Positions 32,310-43,900 are shown, counted from the stretch's first letter. The stretch is 64,000 bases of DNA from Pyropia yezoensis (GCA_009829735.1 CM020619.1:21880671-21944670), one strand, 5' to 3'. Numbers and translations are program-made. Notes: generated by a model from the letters alone, not told the origin.

Positions 32310-33560
32310 ATGTCGGACCCCCAGGTGCCCGGGGGCACGGACGACCTCCTGCTTGAGGAGGAGGAGGTGATGCAGGACGACGCGACCGTCGCTGCTACCG
32401 CCGCCGAGTGCTTCCTCGCTAGCTCGTCGGAGGACGACGAGAACCGTGTCACCGTCCGCTTGTCGGCGGCGGGTCCACCAGGCGGGCTATCGTCCGTGTG
32501 CAGCGGCACGACGGCGCCGTCTGGGGGTGGTCAACCGCGTGTGTTGGCTCATCTTCCTACTCCTCCGGCTGCCCGGATGGGTCCTGTCGCCGGTGCCGGC
32601 GCGGCTCTTCCCCAAGATGGTGCAGCCGCTGCCGCTGGTGGTCGTGGCGGCGCCCCGGCCAGTGCGGCGGGTCAAGATGGTGCGGGTATCCGCCCGGTCG
32701 GTGCTCCGGCCGCGGGGGCGGTTGAAGGGCCTACCCCATACGTCGCCGTTGTGCCCTCGTCGGGCCAACGTGGAGGTGATACACTTCCCGCGGTGCCGCG
32801 GGCTGTTGTTGGTCAAGACGTGCCTTCCCCGATGGCGGTGGACTCCGGGAGTTACTCCGGGCGGGTGTCCGCCCTTCTTCTTCTTCCTCGGCCCCGTGCG
32901 CCTGCGGCGCCGGCCCATCTGCCCGTGGGGCTTCCCCCGACGCCGGCGATCCTTCCTGGGCCAGCCCGGGTTGCCCCGCTGGTTGGCGGCGTCGCCTTGG
33001 TGGTGGGACACCCCCCTATGTCGGTTTCCGACTTTGTGGCTCGGGTTCGTGGCCGTAATGTGCAAGAGCCCATGGACTCTGCAGGCCGGATGCGGGTGGA
33101 CTTCCACCCGCCGAGACACCGTGGAGGCTCCTCCAGTCGTGCCAAGCTGGACCCGTGTTGGGAGCGGGAGTTGGCGCGGCTGGTCAACCAGCCGAGTGCG
33201 GTCCGTGTTGAGCATCATTGGATACTGAGTCAGCCGGACGACCGGCATGCCCAACTCTGGCGCACCCGGGTCGGGCGGGGTGAGGTCTTCCTCCAACCCG
33301 CGTTTGGGGTACGCGACTTGGTTGCTCCCGCGTTGCCGCGGGACGTTGACTACCCGGCTAGTGCTCGGGGGGTTGCGGCCTTTGTGATTCCCGTTGCGTT
33401 CGGGCACACCCTGCCCGATACAAGCCGGTATCCCGGGTTTGAGTACTTCCCGGGGGTATCCCCGTACTTGACGTTGACGGCGCCGTACCCTCCGTTTCGG
33501 AGTGAAGCGAGCTCACGGGGCTGTGCGGACAGCCTCTCATTTCCGCCCCCGCCAGATTGA
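32310..33560 (+). CDS. Gag-like hypothetical protein, possible retroelement remnant
   Basis: About 416 residues from the ATG at 32310 (MSDPQVPGGTDDLLLEEEE); the frame is open a little further upstream. N-terminus acidic, middle Ala/Pro/Gly-rich, C-terminal ~150 residues less biased with MDSAGRMRVDFHPPRHRGG and RLVNQPSAVRVEHHWILSQ. No domain recognised. The acidic SDP start, the LTR-like upstream DNA (31640-32290) and absence of a following pol suggest an orphan gag 5' part. It could also be a chance frame in GC-rich DNA. Confidence 0.4.
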   Translation: MSDPQVPGGTDDLLLEEEEVMQDDATVAATAAECFLASSSEDDENRVTVRLSAAGPPGGLSSVCSGTTAPSGGGQPRVLAHLPTPPAARMGPVAGAGAALPQDGAAAAAGGRGGAPASAAGQDGAGIRPVGAPAAGAVEGPTPYVAVVPSSGQRGGDTLPAVPRAVVGQDVPSPMAVDSGSYSGRVSALLLLPRPRAPAAPAHLPVGLPPTPAILPGPARVAPLVGGVALVVGHPPMSVSDFVARVRGRNVQEPMDSAGRMRVDFHPPRHRGGSSSRAKLDPCWERELARLVNQPSAVRVEHHWILSQPDDRHAQLWRTRVGRGEVFLQPAFGVRDLVAPALPRDVDYPASARGVAAFVIPVAFGHTLPDTSRYPGFEYFPGVSPYLTLTAPYPPFRSEASSRGCADSLSFPPPPD

Positions 33561-35703
33561 TGCGCCGACTGCTGTGCGTGAAAAAGTTCACGTCGTCCGT
33601 TTCTCCCGTGCACACCCCCCCGCTCTGCGGCCCGTTTTACAGATCCGTTTGACACCTGTTGTTCACAAGTGGCACCAGTTGTTCACACATTGCTGTTTGT
33701 GGTATTTCCACAGTGTTTACATATCTAATGCCGTTTTTGAGGGCGGCAGAAACCAGCTCCAGCCGCAAAGCGACTCAAATATAAAAGTGACCCCGTACGA
33801 GCACCTGCCTGTGAGTCTCATGGTTGCATGCACCAGCTCAGAGGCTCCTCAACGGTGTGAAGAACAGAAAGAGAGGGGCACCAATGACCGAGTTGTAGCC
33901 GATTGCGAAAAATCACCTCGAGCTCCCAGAAGTCGATTCGGTTCAAATTACAGCCCTGTATCGTTTATCTGGCTGATTGTTTGCCAGGTTCTTCCCGCAT
34001 CGCCTGGGCATCCATGCGTCTCGCTCGCCTCAACTCGCCTCCCATCCCCCCACCCCCCCCGTACTCGGCTTCGTTGCGCTATAGCACATTGGAAAGAAAT
34101 GAGCACGAAGCCCACCGCGCCTGCAAGCTGGTGCTATCAGTTGAGGAACCATCAAGGTGCTTGCGCAGGCTAGCAGCGGCTCCAGGATCTTTTTCACCTT
34201 TCCCTCCCAACTTCCCCCCCCCCCCCCCGCCACCGCGCTCGAACCTCTCCTCAAAGAGGTTGCTGGGGCGCCTAATGGGCACCCCCCCTCCTGCTGTACA
34301 GGGGCTTGTTTTCTTATCTTCCCAAGCGCCGATTGCCCTCTCCAGACGGGATTATTAGCGTCAGTGTGGGTCGAGGGAGATGCTCCTCATGCCCATTGAT
34401 TGAGGAGAAAAGCACCTCCTCCAGGGCCTGAAGTGGCGAGAAAAAAAAAACACTACCAGTGGAGCAGGCATGAAGCTTCATGTGAGGCCGGTCCTCCCAG
34501 CGAGCGCTGTCGAAGGTGGGGGGATCGCGGAGGGACGCCCAACAGTGCCAGAGGAGGGAAGGGTGCGCCCGGCTGCCCAGCGAGACGGTGATACGGGATG
34601 CCAAGGGGACAACGCTGGATTAGCTCTCCGCGCTCTCATTGGTCAGACGCACCAGAGAGAGACCACCAGAAAGAAATTAGAATCAAGTTTTTCTGGGCGT
34701 AGCTGTAAGGGGGCCTCCTGGATGCCGTGCGCATATGAAAAGTGAGTTGTGAACAGCTGGTGCCCCCCCCCAAAAGAGGGTGCCTTTTTTTCTAAAGAAC
34801 CAGCCATTGCCTGGAGAAACGGACAACATGGCTGAACTCTGGAGGAGCTCCTCAGTCTGCTCATTTTTTTTTGAGAAGAGAGCAGCATGGCAGCCTTCTC
34901 TCATCCGTCTGACACAAGTTGTTCACAACTCGCATATGTCACAACTCTATAAGTCCAAGGGGTCTGGATGACGAAGATCGGAAAGCATGTTCGGAAAGCT
35001 TCACCCTCCAATGAACGTCTGCCACGTTGGTATCTAAATTAAGCTCTTGGAACGTCGGAACGCCTGATGTCGGCTGCGCTCTGAGAGAAGGAGCACACCC
35101 AGTTAAGACACCATCAGAGCGGACGTACGGGTTTCCACAGGATCCGGGCCGTTCCATTGGCGGCCGGGGAACCTCTGAAAGATCTGAGCCTGGTGATTGG
35201 TGACGTCGCCGGGTGTCGGCTGTCACCCTTGAACGCTCGTAAGATCCTCGGAACTCTGCGACGTGGCGGTCTGCACCCTCGCGGGTGGTGCCCGAGAGGG
35301 GCCCTACCAGTCCATTCATGAGGCCGAACCATAGCTGCCGCGAATCCCATCGTGAGAAAATATCCAAATGTCTCGACCTTGCACACGTCGGCCGCATCTG
35401 ACTGGATGACTTGGTGTGGTTCCGAGCCGCGTCCTGTCCGGTGCGGCAGCCAAGACAACGGACAGAATTCGAGCGGGGCGCGCCGACCAAGCCGCTCGCT
35501 TGCCCACAGCCTGCCCAGCGAGTCACGGGTCCATATCCCTGGGGCCAGTCGGGCGCCCAGATGACAGCCCGCTGGCTGGCAGCCGCGTCGGAAACATGAC
35601 CCGACGGCGCTAGCGCCGCGTGCCGGCCCGCCGTGTCACCAGCGGACGCCGCGCACCGGGGGTGAGTCTTGCCGGAGGGTCAGCACATGAATGTAACAGG
35701 CAC
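33561..35703. other. Intergenic with inverted-repeat remnants
   Basis: No supported gene. The repeats GGCACCAGTTGTTCACA (33671) and its near-complement ending at 34763 face each other 1.1 kb apart. GTGAGTTGTGAACAGCTGG (34743) also pairs with sequence near 34914-34935. These look like decayed terminal inverted repeats. The rest is unremarkable. Confidence 0.45.
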
Positions 35704-38676
35704 TTATTGTCTCTCCTGTCCTAAACTCAACAGGCACGCCGTTTCAGCTTCCAGCAGCTCCTCGTAGTGGTCCTCGCCATCGGCAGGGCAGTCCTCCGTC
35801 CCCGCCTCCGCCTGTTGCCCGCGCACACGACGCCGGTACGAATCAATCTTACGAACTGCCAGTGCCAGATCATCGGCCGCCCACTTGGCAGCTTCGTCTG
35901 TCTGCTTCTGAGCGCAGGAGGCAGACTCCAGGCGGGGCCCTTCAGAGGCTGCCCGCCCTACAGCTGTCCGCTTGTCACCTAGATTCTTGGCGACCCGGGC
36001 GCCTTCTGGCGCTGGAGCCCTTCGCGGTCCGCGGTTAAAGGCCCCGTCGCCTGGCGCCCGACTCACGGCCATACGCCGCACGTAGGCCAGGCAGCTCTCC
36101 AAGAAGGTGTCAGCCGCGTACTGATTGGCGTTCTGGTTATAATGCCCATGCCACGCCTCCAGCCCTTGTTCACTGTAACGGCCCAAGCTGCCGAACAGCG
36201 AGAGGAAGTCTGGGGCGTGGCACGCCAGCACGTGCAGCTTTGGCGTGATAGACGACCACTCAAAGTGCTTTTTAAGACCGTCCACCAGCTGGGCAGCGCC
36301 ACGTCGGAAGCGCGCCACGTCGTCCTTAGGAATGGTCGCGACGGTGGTCAGCACGGGCAGGAGCTCCCGCCACGTTGCGCAGGCGTCCGAGTACGCCATG
36401 CTGACCCACTGGGGCACGCTGCCGTCCAATAGGGAGCACACCATGGACAGCCGTCGCCCAATGCGCTGGCATTGTCGCCCCTCGAAGGCCCCCCCAAAGT
36501 AGGGCTTGGGCTTGACCCCAACTGCGTATCTCAGCACACGCACCAGGTCATTGGCGTACCCGCGCGCTCGCGCCAGCCCATTGCAAAAATAGACGGCCTC
36601 AATCCCCAGACGGAGGAGCCAGACCGTGACGCCCAAAACCAAATGAAGGGGCATTGGAGAGATATGGCTGGGGTCGATGATGAGGAGGGGGCGGCGCTCG
36701 ATGGAGAGGTGCTGCTTCAGCGACAGCGGGGTCCCGCGACTCGCGTTTCCGCCTTCTTGATAGGCCTCGGCCATTTTCTCCATTTGCTGCCGTGTCCGCA
36801 GAGTGCCGCGTGCCCTGCTCCCCGCTTGCATATCCCCGTACTCGTCGACCAATAGGCCGTTGCGATCCGTACGGCCCCGCATTGCTGTGCAGTAAATGCA
36901 TGGCATGCGGCTGCTGGCCCCCATGTGGCCGCACCAGAGGGTAACGAAGCTGTAGTCCCCCGTCAGGATGAGCCGCACGGCGCGGCACTCCCCTGAGACC
37001 TCCACCCAGTCCGTCCGCAGCGCGTCAATATCTGGAACGTACACGTCAGCCATCCTTGACAGGGCGTCATGGTCATCTTTCTTGGACGGGAACACGCCGT
37101 AGAGAATTGTGTTCCCTCGACTGCATGGGTGCTCTTGGTTGAGGACGGAAAGGAAGGCTTTACGTGAGCTTAGCAAGCCACCCTTGTCAAGTCCAAAGCA
37201 CAGCTGGACGTCCCGCACCTTCGGGTCCGGCACGGCCCCCGGGCTGTCTTGCCCCTCAAATGCGGACACAGCCTTAATCTCCTTGCCGTCAGGTCCACGT
37301 GTCGCACGCTCGAGGAAGTCGCCGCCAGCCAGCATGTCGTCAATCAGTCCTTGTACAGCCGCCCGCGGCGTGACGAGGAAGGCCCCCGCCCCGTCAGACA
37401 TCACCTGGTTCCGCTCCTCCGCTCGGGCCTCGGCGAGGTCGCGTCGCAGTACTTCCCGGCTTGCCAGACCACTGGTGGCCCCACCCATAAAAAGGCGGAC
37501 ACGCTGCCATAGCGTCCTGCTAATGTTGTTGTCCAGGACGAATTGCGTTTGAAGCCGAGCTGAAAGGGGCGCCAGAGCCGCCGCAGCGGGGGCCACCACC
37601 ACGCCACCACTTTGGTGGGCCCGCCGGCTTAAGTCCTTCACAGCCGCAATGAGGAAGCCGTGCTCAACCCCGAGCACCCTGCTGGCCGCTGCGGCAACCT
37701 CAGCGGCCCTCCGCCGTTTTTGGCGCGGGCCCACGTCCACCTTGCGGGGGATGGTATAGCTCGTGTAAATCCGTGTGCTACCATTAACAAAGGTGACCTT
37801 GATAGACCCCGGCCGCGTAGCAGCAAAGTACTCATTGACTCGTGCGGCGTCAAGCTCCCCATCCTCCTCCTGCGCCTCTCCCATTGGACCGTCAAGACGG
37901 GATACCTCGGCCGAGGTAGAGGCTCTGCCGCACCCGCACGCTCGCGCGGAACGGCCAGTGGGGAGACGCCAAGGGAGTGGGGCCACGTCCAGGCCAGCCT
38001 TTTGCACTGCCTCCAGCTGAGGGGGCGCCACGTCCACACCAGCCACCCACACTGCCTCGAGCTGAGGGGGCTTCACGTGCGCACCAGCCACCCGCACTGC
38101 CTCGCGCTGGGGGGGCGCCACGTGGAAGCCGGCAGAGCGGACGGTCCGGAGCGCCGGGCGCGGACCCCCAGACCTGTCCAGAGTTCCGCGCGTCGCCTTC
38201 TTGCGTGCTCTCAGATAGCACACCGAGCAGGTGCCTGTCGGCGTCCCACGACTGTCGGTGGGCCCCGACACGGTACACTTGCGCAACGGCGCGGCGGCCA
38301 CGAGCGCAACAGCTGCTCTCTCAGTGTTGACGGCCGACGTGACCGCGTGCCGCCATAGACGGCCGGCTTGGCTGTCTCGCACGAATGGAGACGCGCACAG
38401 GGAGCACACAAACGCCAAGGGAGGACCTGTAAACGCTTTACCAACCAAGAGAGAGGCTTGAGAGCTGAACCAATCAATCATGGTCCGTGGGAAGCGTAGA
38501 TAAACGAAGCCCCGTAGCGAAAAAACAAGCAGGGGTTCCAGGGGTTCCAAGGGCACAGGGAGGGTCAGAAAGCCATCCCGCACCCGTTCAACGAGAGACC
38601 TCTTCATGAATCGCGATGCCCCGGACCGTTTGTGCGTCTCAAAGTACGTACAGGTCTGGTCGATCTCCCGAGTCAT
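35704..38676 (-). CDS. Large transposase-like protein of uncertain family
   Basis: A 990-aa uninterrupted frame. N-terminal ~190 residues hold Cys pairs (FVCSLCAS, GTCSVCYLRA), then a three-to-four-copy 15-residue repeat ending in PPQLEAV. The larger C-terminal part has features I associate with transposon-derived proteins of metazoa and protists: GDYSFVTLWCGHMGAS, PCIYC, IDPSHISPMPLHLVLG, and ITPKLHVLACHAPDFL followed by GRYSEQGLEAWHGHYNQNA. The acidic residues and His there could form a catalytic site, but I cannot assign a DDE family. No terminal inverted repeats were found at the ends, so it may be a domesticated or orphan transposase. The start at 38676 is the first Met; later Mets are possible. 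Confidence 0.6.
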   Translation of the reverse strand: MTREIDQTCTYFETHKRSGASRFMKRSLVERVRDGFLTLPVPLEPLEPLLVFSLRGFVYLRFPRTMIDWFSSQASLLVGKAFTGPPLAFVCSLCASPFVRDSQAGRLWRHAVTSAVNTERAAVALVAAAPLRKCTVSGPTDSRGTPTGTCSVCYLRARKKATRGTLDRSGGPRPALRTVRSAGFHVAPPQREAVRVAGAHVKPPQLEAVWVAGVDVAPPQLEAVQKAGLDVAPLPWRLPTGRSARACGCGRASTSAEVSRLDGPMGEAQEEDGELDAARVNEYFAATRPGSIKVTFVNGSTRIYTSYTIPRKVDVGPRQKRRRAAEVAAAASRVLGVEHGFLIAAVKDLSRRAHQSGGVVVAPAAAALAPLSARLQTQFVLDNNISRTLWQRVRLFMGGATSGLASREVLRRDLAEARAEERNQVMSDGAGAFLVTPRAAVQGLIDDMLAGGDFLERATRGPDGKEIKAVSAFEGQDSPGAVPDPKVRDVQLCFGLDKGGLLSSRKAFLSVLNQEHPCSRGNTILYGVFPSKKDDHDALSRMADVYVPDIDALRTDWVEVSGECRAVRLILTGDYSFVTLWCGHMGASSRMPCIYCTAMRGRTDRNGLLVDEYGDMQAGSRARGTLRTRQQMEKMAEAYQEGGNASRGTPLSLKQHLSIERRPLLIIDPSHISPMPLHLVLGVTVWLLRLGIEAVYFCNGLARARGYANDLVRVLRYAVGVKPKPYFGGAFEGRQCQRIGRRLSMVCSLLDGSVPQWVSMAYSDACATWRELLPVLTTVATIPKDDVARFRRGAAQLVDGLKKHFEWSSITPKLHVLACHAPDFLSLFGSLGRYSEQGLEAWHGHYNQNANQYAADTFLESCLAYVRRMAVSRAPGDGAFNRGPRRAPAPEGARVAKNLGDKRTAVGRAASEGPRLESASCAQKQTDEAAKWAADDLALAVRKIDSYRRRVRGQQAEAGTEDCPADGEDHYEELLEAETACLLSLGQERQ
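37985..38130. repeat. 45-bp tandem repeat inside the transposase-like gene
   Basis: About three copies of a 45-bp unit (CTGCCTCGAGCTGAGGGGGC and following), encoding 15-residue repeats of the AVWVAGVDVAPPQLE type on the minus strand. It keeps the frame. Confidence 0.8.
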
Positions 38677-39037
38677 CCGTCATGGCCTCAGGTGCCATCC
38701 TCGGCACTGCGTGGGACAATAGGGTGCAATGGGTGTTGGGTGGGGGGCGTGCCGGGGTGTTCTGGGTCGACGGTTTGGGCGATGGAAGGGCGCAGGGCGC
38801 CAGCAGACGCGGGCGTGGTGTCGCCGCGATAGTCGCCACCGCGACGACGACCGGGCCTAGACGCCATACGTTTCGGAAAAAGTCGGAACGTGGCACTGTA
38901 ATGAGCAAATGTGGACGAATACGGTAAGACCGCCCTTAACTGGGTGTGGGAGGTCTCACGTCTGGGTGAAGAATTCGCATGTCTGCGTGGGACGGGTTTT
39001 CTGTCTTGAATGCGCTGGCCGCTAATGCTTTTGTCGC
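38677..39037. other. Short divergent intergenic region
   Basis: About 360 bp between the transposase-like gene (-) and the F-box-like gene (+). The second half is less GC-rich. No clear promoter element recognised. Confidence 0.5.
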
Positions 39038-40876
39038 TTGACACCAAACACCTTGAGCCTTCCCGGTGGGGATGCATGTGCCTTTCCGTTGGGCTCGCCC
39101 ACCGGCCCGGTCGAGCCGAAAAGAAGCTCTCGACGGCCCCTGCCCCATCTGCCGACGTTTGTCATCCAGGGGGGTCACCGTGGCTGGCGCTTCATTGCGG
39201 TCGCCCGCGGCTTGTGGTGCGCGCCCGGGGCCCTACAGGGGTCTTGCCTGCTGGCTCGCCTCCTGGCCGCGCTTGCACTGGCCACTGCACGCGTGTTGCA
39301 TAAGGGCGGCTGCAGACCGCCGCCGCTGCGTTCCGTGGTCCCGCATCGCCACGGACGCCGAGCTCCGTGCCGACTGAGCCCACGTCGTGCCCACGACCGT
39401 GTGCCCTTTGCCGCCCCTGCCAGGAAGCCGGTTCCCCCCCTTTTCCCGCCCGACGACATGGCCCCTGTCCGTGCATCTTGCCGGCGCGCAGCAGTGACGC
39501 CTGCAGCCGCCCAAGGGAGCTCTGTCGCCCTGGCGGCAACGCATCCCCCGCCATCGACTGGGGGCCGCTATGGCGGCCTTGCGGGGCGCAAGCGCGCTGC
39601 CGACGGTCCGCCGCTGGCGGAGGAGCCCCCCCTCGGACGGCGGCGGAGCGCGCGCGTCCAGGGTCAGGCCCCCGAATTGACCCCGCTGGCGGTCCCTCCC
39701 CGCCGGCACCGGGCACGCCCGGCGCCGCTCTCCCCGCTGGTCACCTCTGCCCACGTGCCAGGCGTAGGCCCAGGGTTGCTGGACCTCCCCACCGACCTAT
39801 TGCTGGGACTGGGCGCAGAGCTCGCGCCGGCAGACCTCTTTGCCCTGGCGGGCAGCTGCAGGTCGATGCGGGCAATGTTCCGACGGGGCGCCTGGGTGCG
39901 CCTCTTTGAGTGCATCTGCCTGCCCACAGCAAAACCGCCGGCCAAGGGGGCAGAGGTGGCGTCGCCTGCTACTCCGGCTGGGGCAGTGGGGCCACCGCGA
40001 CAGCTGGTGGGGCCCGACCAGGACTCGCGGCGGTGGCACCTGGGCCGCCACGTCTTTTCACCTGCCGCCGCCGAGGCCGAAGCCCGCCGCATCGTGGTGC
40101 TGGTAGCGGCGTTGGCGATGGTACCGGAAAAGGGCGTGATGGAGCAGGTGAACTTGCGCACAGAGTTGCGCATGGCCGTCACTGTCGGGTGGGCAGTGTA
40201 CAACAAGCAGTCGCTGCCGCTGGTCCTGGCTTCGAGCCGAATAGGCCTCTCCTCGGTGGGGCACGGGGCGCAAGTTTACCGTGTGCTGCCAATCAATGCG
40301 GCGCGCCGCTTTTGGCACGTGAGCGACAGCGCCTTCGCAAGTCTGCCCACCACAGACGTCGGGGCGCCGAGCACGGCAGCGCTCTCTGCTGAGCTCCGCA
40401 CCGTTGGCGGCCTTACCCGCGCGGTCGTGCGGAGAAAGGGGAGCGTATCGGCGTTGCTACGGACGGCGTCGCGCATGCGAGCCCTTGCGGACAAGGCAGC
40501 TGTGAGGGCCGCCGCCAACCGGGTGACGCTGGACACGCTAGCCGTTGAGCGAGGGCTACACCGCTTCCCCGGAGCCGCACAAGTGGCATGCGACAGCGTG
40601 CCGCTCCTCAAGGACTATATGGCGGGCCGTTTGGCAAAGTGCACGGGGACCGATGCTCGCGTAACCGCCGCCGTCGACGTCGTCACCGCCGCGTACGAGG
40701 CGATGTCGCCAACATTCTTGTGGGGGAAGCTGATGCGCCAGACTGGGGGGTCGGGGCTGTGGCTCAATGAGCGTCACCAGTGGTCGTGGCCTGCGTGCCT
40801 GCGGAGGTGCGTCAGCGCGCCCTCTGGCGAGGCGACGTCCCTTGCCATCGCTTACGAGAAGAACTACAACTTGTGA
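39038..40876 (+). CDS. F-box-like domain protein
   Basis: 612 residues if started at 39038; the in-frame Met at 39458 (residue 141) is an equally good start because the first 140 residues are Pro/Arg-rich and poorly structured. The segment LLDLPTDLLLGLGAELAPAD followed by LFALAGSCRSMRAMFRRGAW matches the F-box pattern (LP.ell..l...L....l..lasv.r.....W). Such domains dock to Skp1 in SCF ubiquitin ligases. The ~300 residues after it are helical and unrecognised. The gene ends 98 bp from the convergent lipase gene. Confidence 0.6.
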   Translation: MTPNTLSLPGGDACAFPLGSPTGPVEPKRSSRRPLPHLPTFVIQGGHRGWRFIAVARGLWCAPGALQGSCLLARLLAALALATARVLHKGGCRPPPLRSVVPHRHGRRAPCRLSPRRAHDRVPFAAPARKPVPPLFPPDDMAPVRASCRRAAVTPAAAQGSSVALAATHPPPSTGGRYGGLAGRKRAADGPPLAEEPPLGRRRSARVQGQAPELTPLAVPPRRHRARPAPLSPLVTSAHVPGVGPGLLDLPTDLLLGLGAELAPADLFALAGSCRSMRAMFRRGAWVRLFECICLPTAKPPAKGAEVASPATPAGAVGPPRQLVGPDQDSRRWHLGRHVFSPAAAEAEARRIVVLVAALAMVPEKGVMEQVNLRTELRMAVTVGWAVYNKQSLPLVLASSRIGLSSVGHGAQVYRVLPINAARRFWHVSDSAFASLPTTDVGAPSTAALSAELRTVGGLTRAVVRRKGSVSALLRTASRMRALADKAAVRAAANRVTLDTLAVERGLHRFPGAAQVACDSVPLLKDYMAGRLAKCTGTDARVTAAVDVVTAAYEAMSPTFLWGKLMRQTGGSGLWLNERHQWSWPACLRRCVSAPSGEATSLAIAYEKNYNL

Positions 40877-40974
40877 TGATGATGTTTTGTGTTTGATTGG
40901 TAGGTTTCAAGGGGGGCGAACGCGCTGCGGCAAAGAACCTCTGCATGAACGTCACGCTCTTTTTTGTCACTCGG

Positions 40975-43900
40975 CTAGGCGCCGTCGACAGGCGGGGCGG
41001 CATCGAAAAAGCCCCCTCCTGAATCGGGTGTGCTGGCCTCGGACACCAGCGCGTCGACGGGCGGGGAGGGAAGCGGCCTGCCCGCAGGGCCATCCCCGCC
41101 GCCGTTGGGGAGTGAGCCCCGGGAGGATAGAGCGCCCGACGAGGCTGACAGGGTAGCGTGGCGGGGGGGGAGCTCCTCCTCCGCCTCAGATACGACGCCC
41201 CGACGGCGCGCCGGTGCACCGGCCCCCCTCCCCTTGGCACCCTCCCCTGCTCCTCCTCCCCCACCACCACCAATGCGGGGCAGCCGAGATGCCTGCCGGC
41301 CGCGGCCGAGGCTCCCCTCCCCGCCCCCCCAGTGGCGGCTGTTGCGGACGCTCTCGCTGCCGCCGCCGCCCCCGCTGATATCGTCAGGGCGGCCTCCACC
41401 CCCATACCCTCCCCCGCCCACCTCCTCCCAGTCACCCGTCGCCCCGTCGGCGGGCGAGATGACAGACGAGCGCCGTGAGGCGATAGACCGCCGCTGCTCC
41501 CGCACACTCTCCGACACCACCTCCAGTGGCTGCCGCACCGCGTCAGTGGCAAGCGCGTTGAGGCGGCTCAGTACGCTCCCAATGTTGGCCCCAATCGTCC
41601 GGTCATTGTCAAACGGGAGAAAGGACGTGATGTCCCGGAGTGCCTCCGCGTCCTGCCGCATCGCCGCCGTCGCAGACTCCTCCGACCCCGCATAACGATC
41701 AAAATCGATCCATTTTGGCTCATACCGTGAGTCAATGGCCGTGTCAATAAACGCGTTGAGGCTGTCGCGGTAGCCCTCCATCAGGTGGGGCGTGAAGGCG
41801 GTGCCGTGGAAGAGCTTGAGGTCCACGAACATCGGGTCAATAATCAGGTTGCCATAGCCGTCAACCAGCACCCCACGCGGGACGTGCTCAAAGTTAGAGA
41901 AGAAGCTGCTCGGCACGTTGGTCACCCCGTCCGAGTGGTTCATGATGCGGAAGCAGACGGGGACGGCCGCGAGGAAGCGGCGCGTAAACGCCCGGTTGCC
42001 CACGCGCGGGCTCCCAAACGTAATGACCGTCACGTCCAGCTCAGACAGCCCCAGCTGCACCCGACAGTCAAAGGCGCAAAGGGTGGCCAGAGCGCCCCCC
42101 AGGCTGTGGCCCGTCACCATCACCCTCCGGTTGGGGACCTCAGTGAGGCAGCGGCGAACATCGTCCAGCAGCTCTGACCGCACACTCTCGTACGCCATCC
42201 AAAACCCCGAGTGCACCCGTGGGCGCTTGGCCCCCCACGCGGGGGACCGCCACAGAGGCCGCAACCAGGGGGGGTCTTCCAGCGGCACGTGCGGCTCCTG
42301 GGATATCCGCACGTTGGTGTACCAGTTGGCCACACTGACGGTGCCCCGGAACGCCACCAGCACCACGTCCGCCCGCTCCAGCACCAGCACCACGAGGTCC
42401 CGCTGGGCCTCCCGCCACACGTGGCGGAGGCGAAAGCCTGCGGCGCCTTCGTCCTCTAGCGCCGCCTCAATCACCGGGTCGGTGAGGTAGACGAGCCAGC
42501 TCATGTTGAACAGCAGTACAACCTCCTCAATGACCAGCTTGTGGGTTTGCGGCACTTCCCGCCCGTCGGTGTCCCGCTCGTTTTCCCAGAGGAAGGGAAG
42601 CTCAGCCGCTGCCACCGCCTCCTCATCCCCAAAGCCTGCAGTTGGGGTGGTGGCGGCAGCACCAGCCAGAGACGCAGCGGCGGCGGCGCCCAGACCCAGC
42701 TCCCCCCCCCCCGCACCCCCCCCAGGCACGGAATCACCGCCGCTGAGGCGCTCCAGCAACTGCTTCTCCAGCCAAGTCGGCTTGTACGTGCTGGGCAGGG
42801 ACACGCGCGTCTCAATAAGGGCGTACACACAGTAGACGAGCACAATCCCAGCGCGTGCATAGTACGGCACATCCAGTGATAAGGTCTCTGCCCAGGAAAA
42901 GGGGCCGGGTGCGGGTGGGGCGCCGGCCTCTGCTCCCGCCGCCGCTGCCTCCTCCCCAACCACCAGGTCCAGCGGGAACAAGACGGCACACACGCTGGTG
43001 AGGATGAGAGTAGTGCCAAGCGGGAGGAGGGTGTGGCTGAAAAAAAAGTGGAGGTTGAGGTGCTTGAGCCGCGTCTCCACGTACCCCCGCTGCGCAATCC
43101 GCCGGCTGGCACGACGGTACTGGAGGAGGAAACAGACAAATAGCAAAAGCTGCAGGGCGCCAACGCCCACCGCCGCCGAGATGGTAGCGATAGTCGCGGC
43201 GCCGCGACGGGAGAGGGCGGCCAAGGACACCAGCGGCTGGGGAGACATCTCCAGTCGCAACGACCCGCACACGGCGAGCATAGCAAAGAAGACCGCCCCC
43301 ACCCCCGCCAGCCGGATGGCGTAGAAGCGTGGGGGGTAGGGGTCCTCCAGGCCCGCCGACCGGGCAAACGACCCAAACTTGAGTAGCACGTACAGCGTAA
43401 ACGCCGACACGGCATACGCGTTGCTCACATACCGCACACCCGCAAGCACCGACGCGCCCACCCGGGACGGTCCCCCCCCCAGCACCGTCACTCGGTCCAG
43501 ATAAAAAGCCGGGTTGTTGACGGCGAGCACGACGGGCAGGAGGATGCAAGCCCACAGCACCTCGGGCCGTCGTTGGCGGGCGCGATAAAAGAGGACATAC
43601 GCAAACCACAGGCTGTACGCGGCCATGAGGATGAGCACGACGCTCGAAAAAACCAGGTTGAACCACTCGACCGCCGCAAAATGCCGCGCCTCGCACCGCG
43701 CGGCGGTACACCCCGCGGCGCGCCACGGTCCACGCGCGAGAAAGGTGACGGTGGGGGTGTAGACGAGCGCAAACACCACCGCCACCCCCTGGATGAGGTT
43801 GAGCAGCCACATCTCCCGCGCCGAGATGGCCTCCAGCTTGATCAGCGTGTGCTCCTGCGTCGTCGTCACCGTGCTAAACGCCGTCACCGTTGCGACCCGC

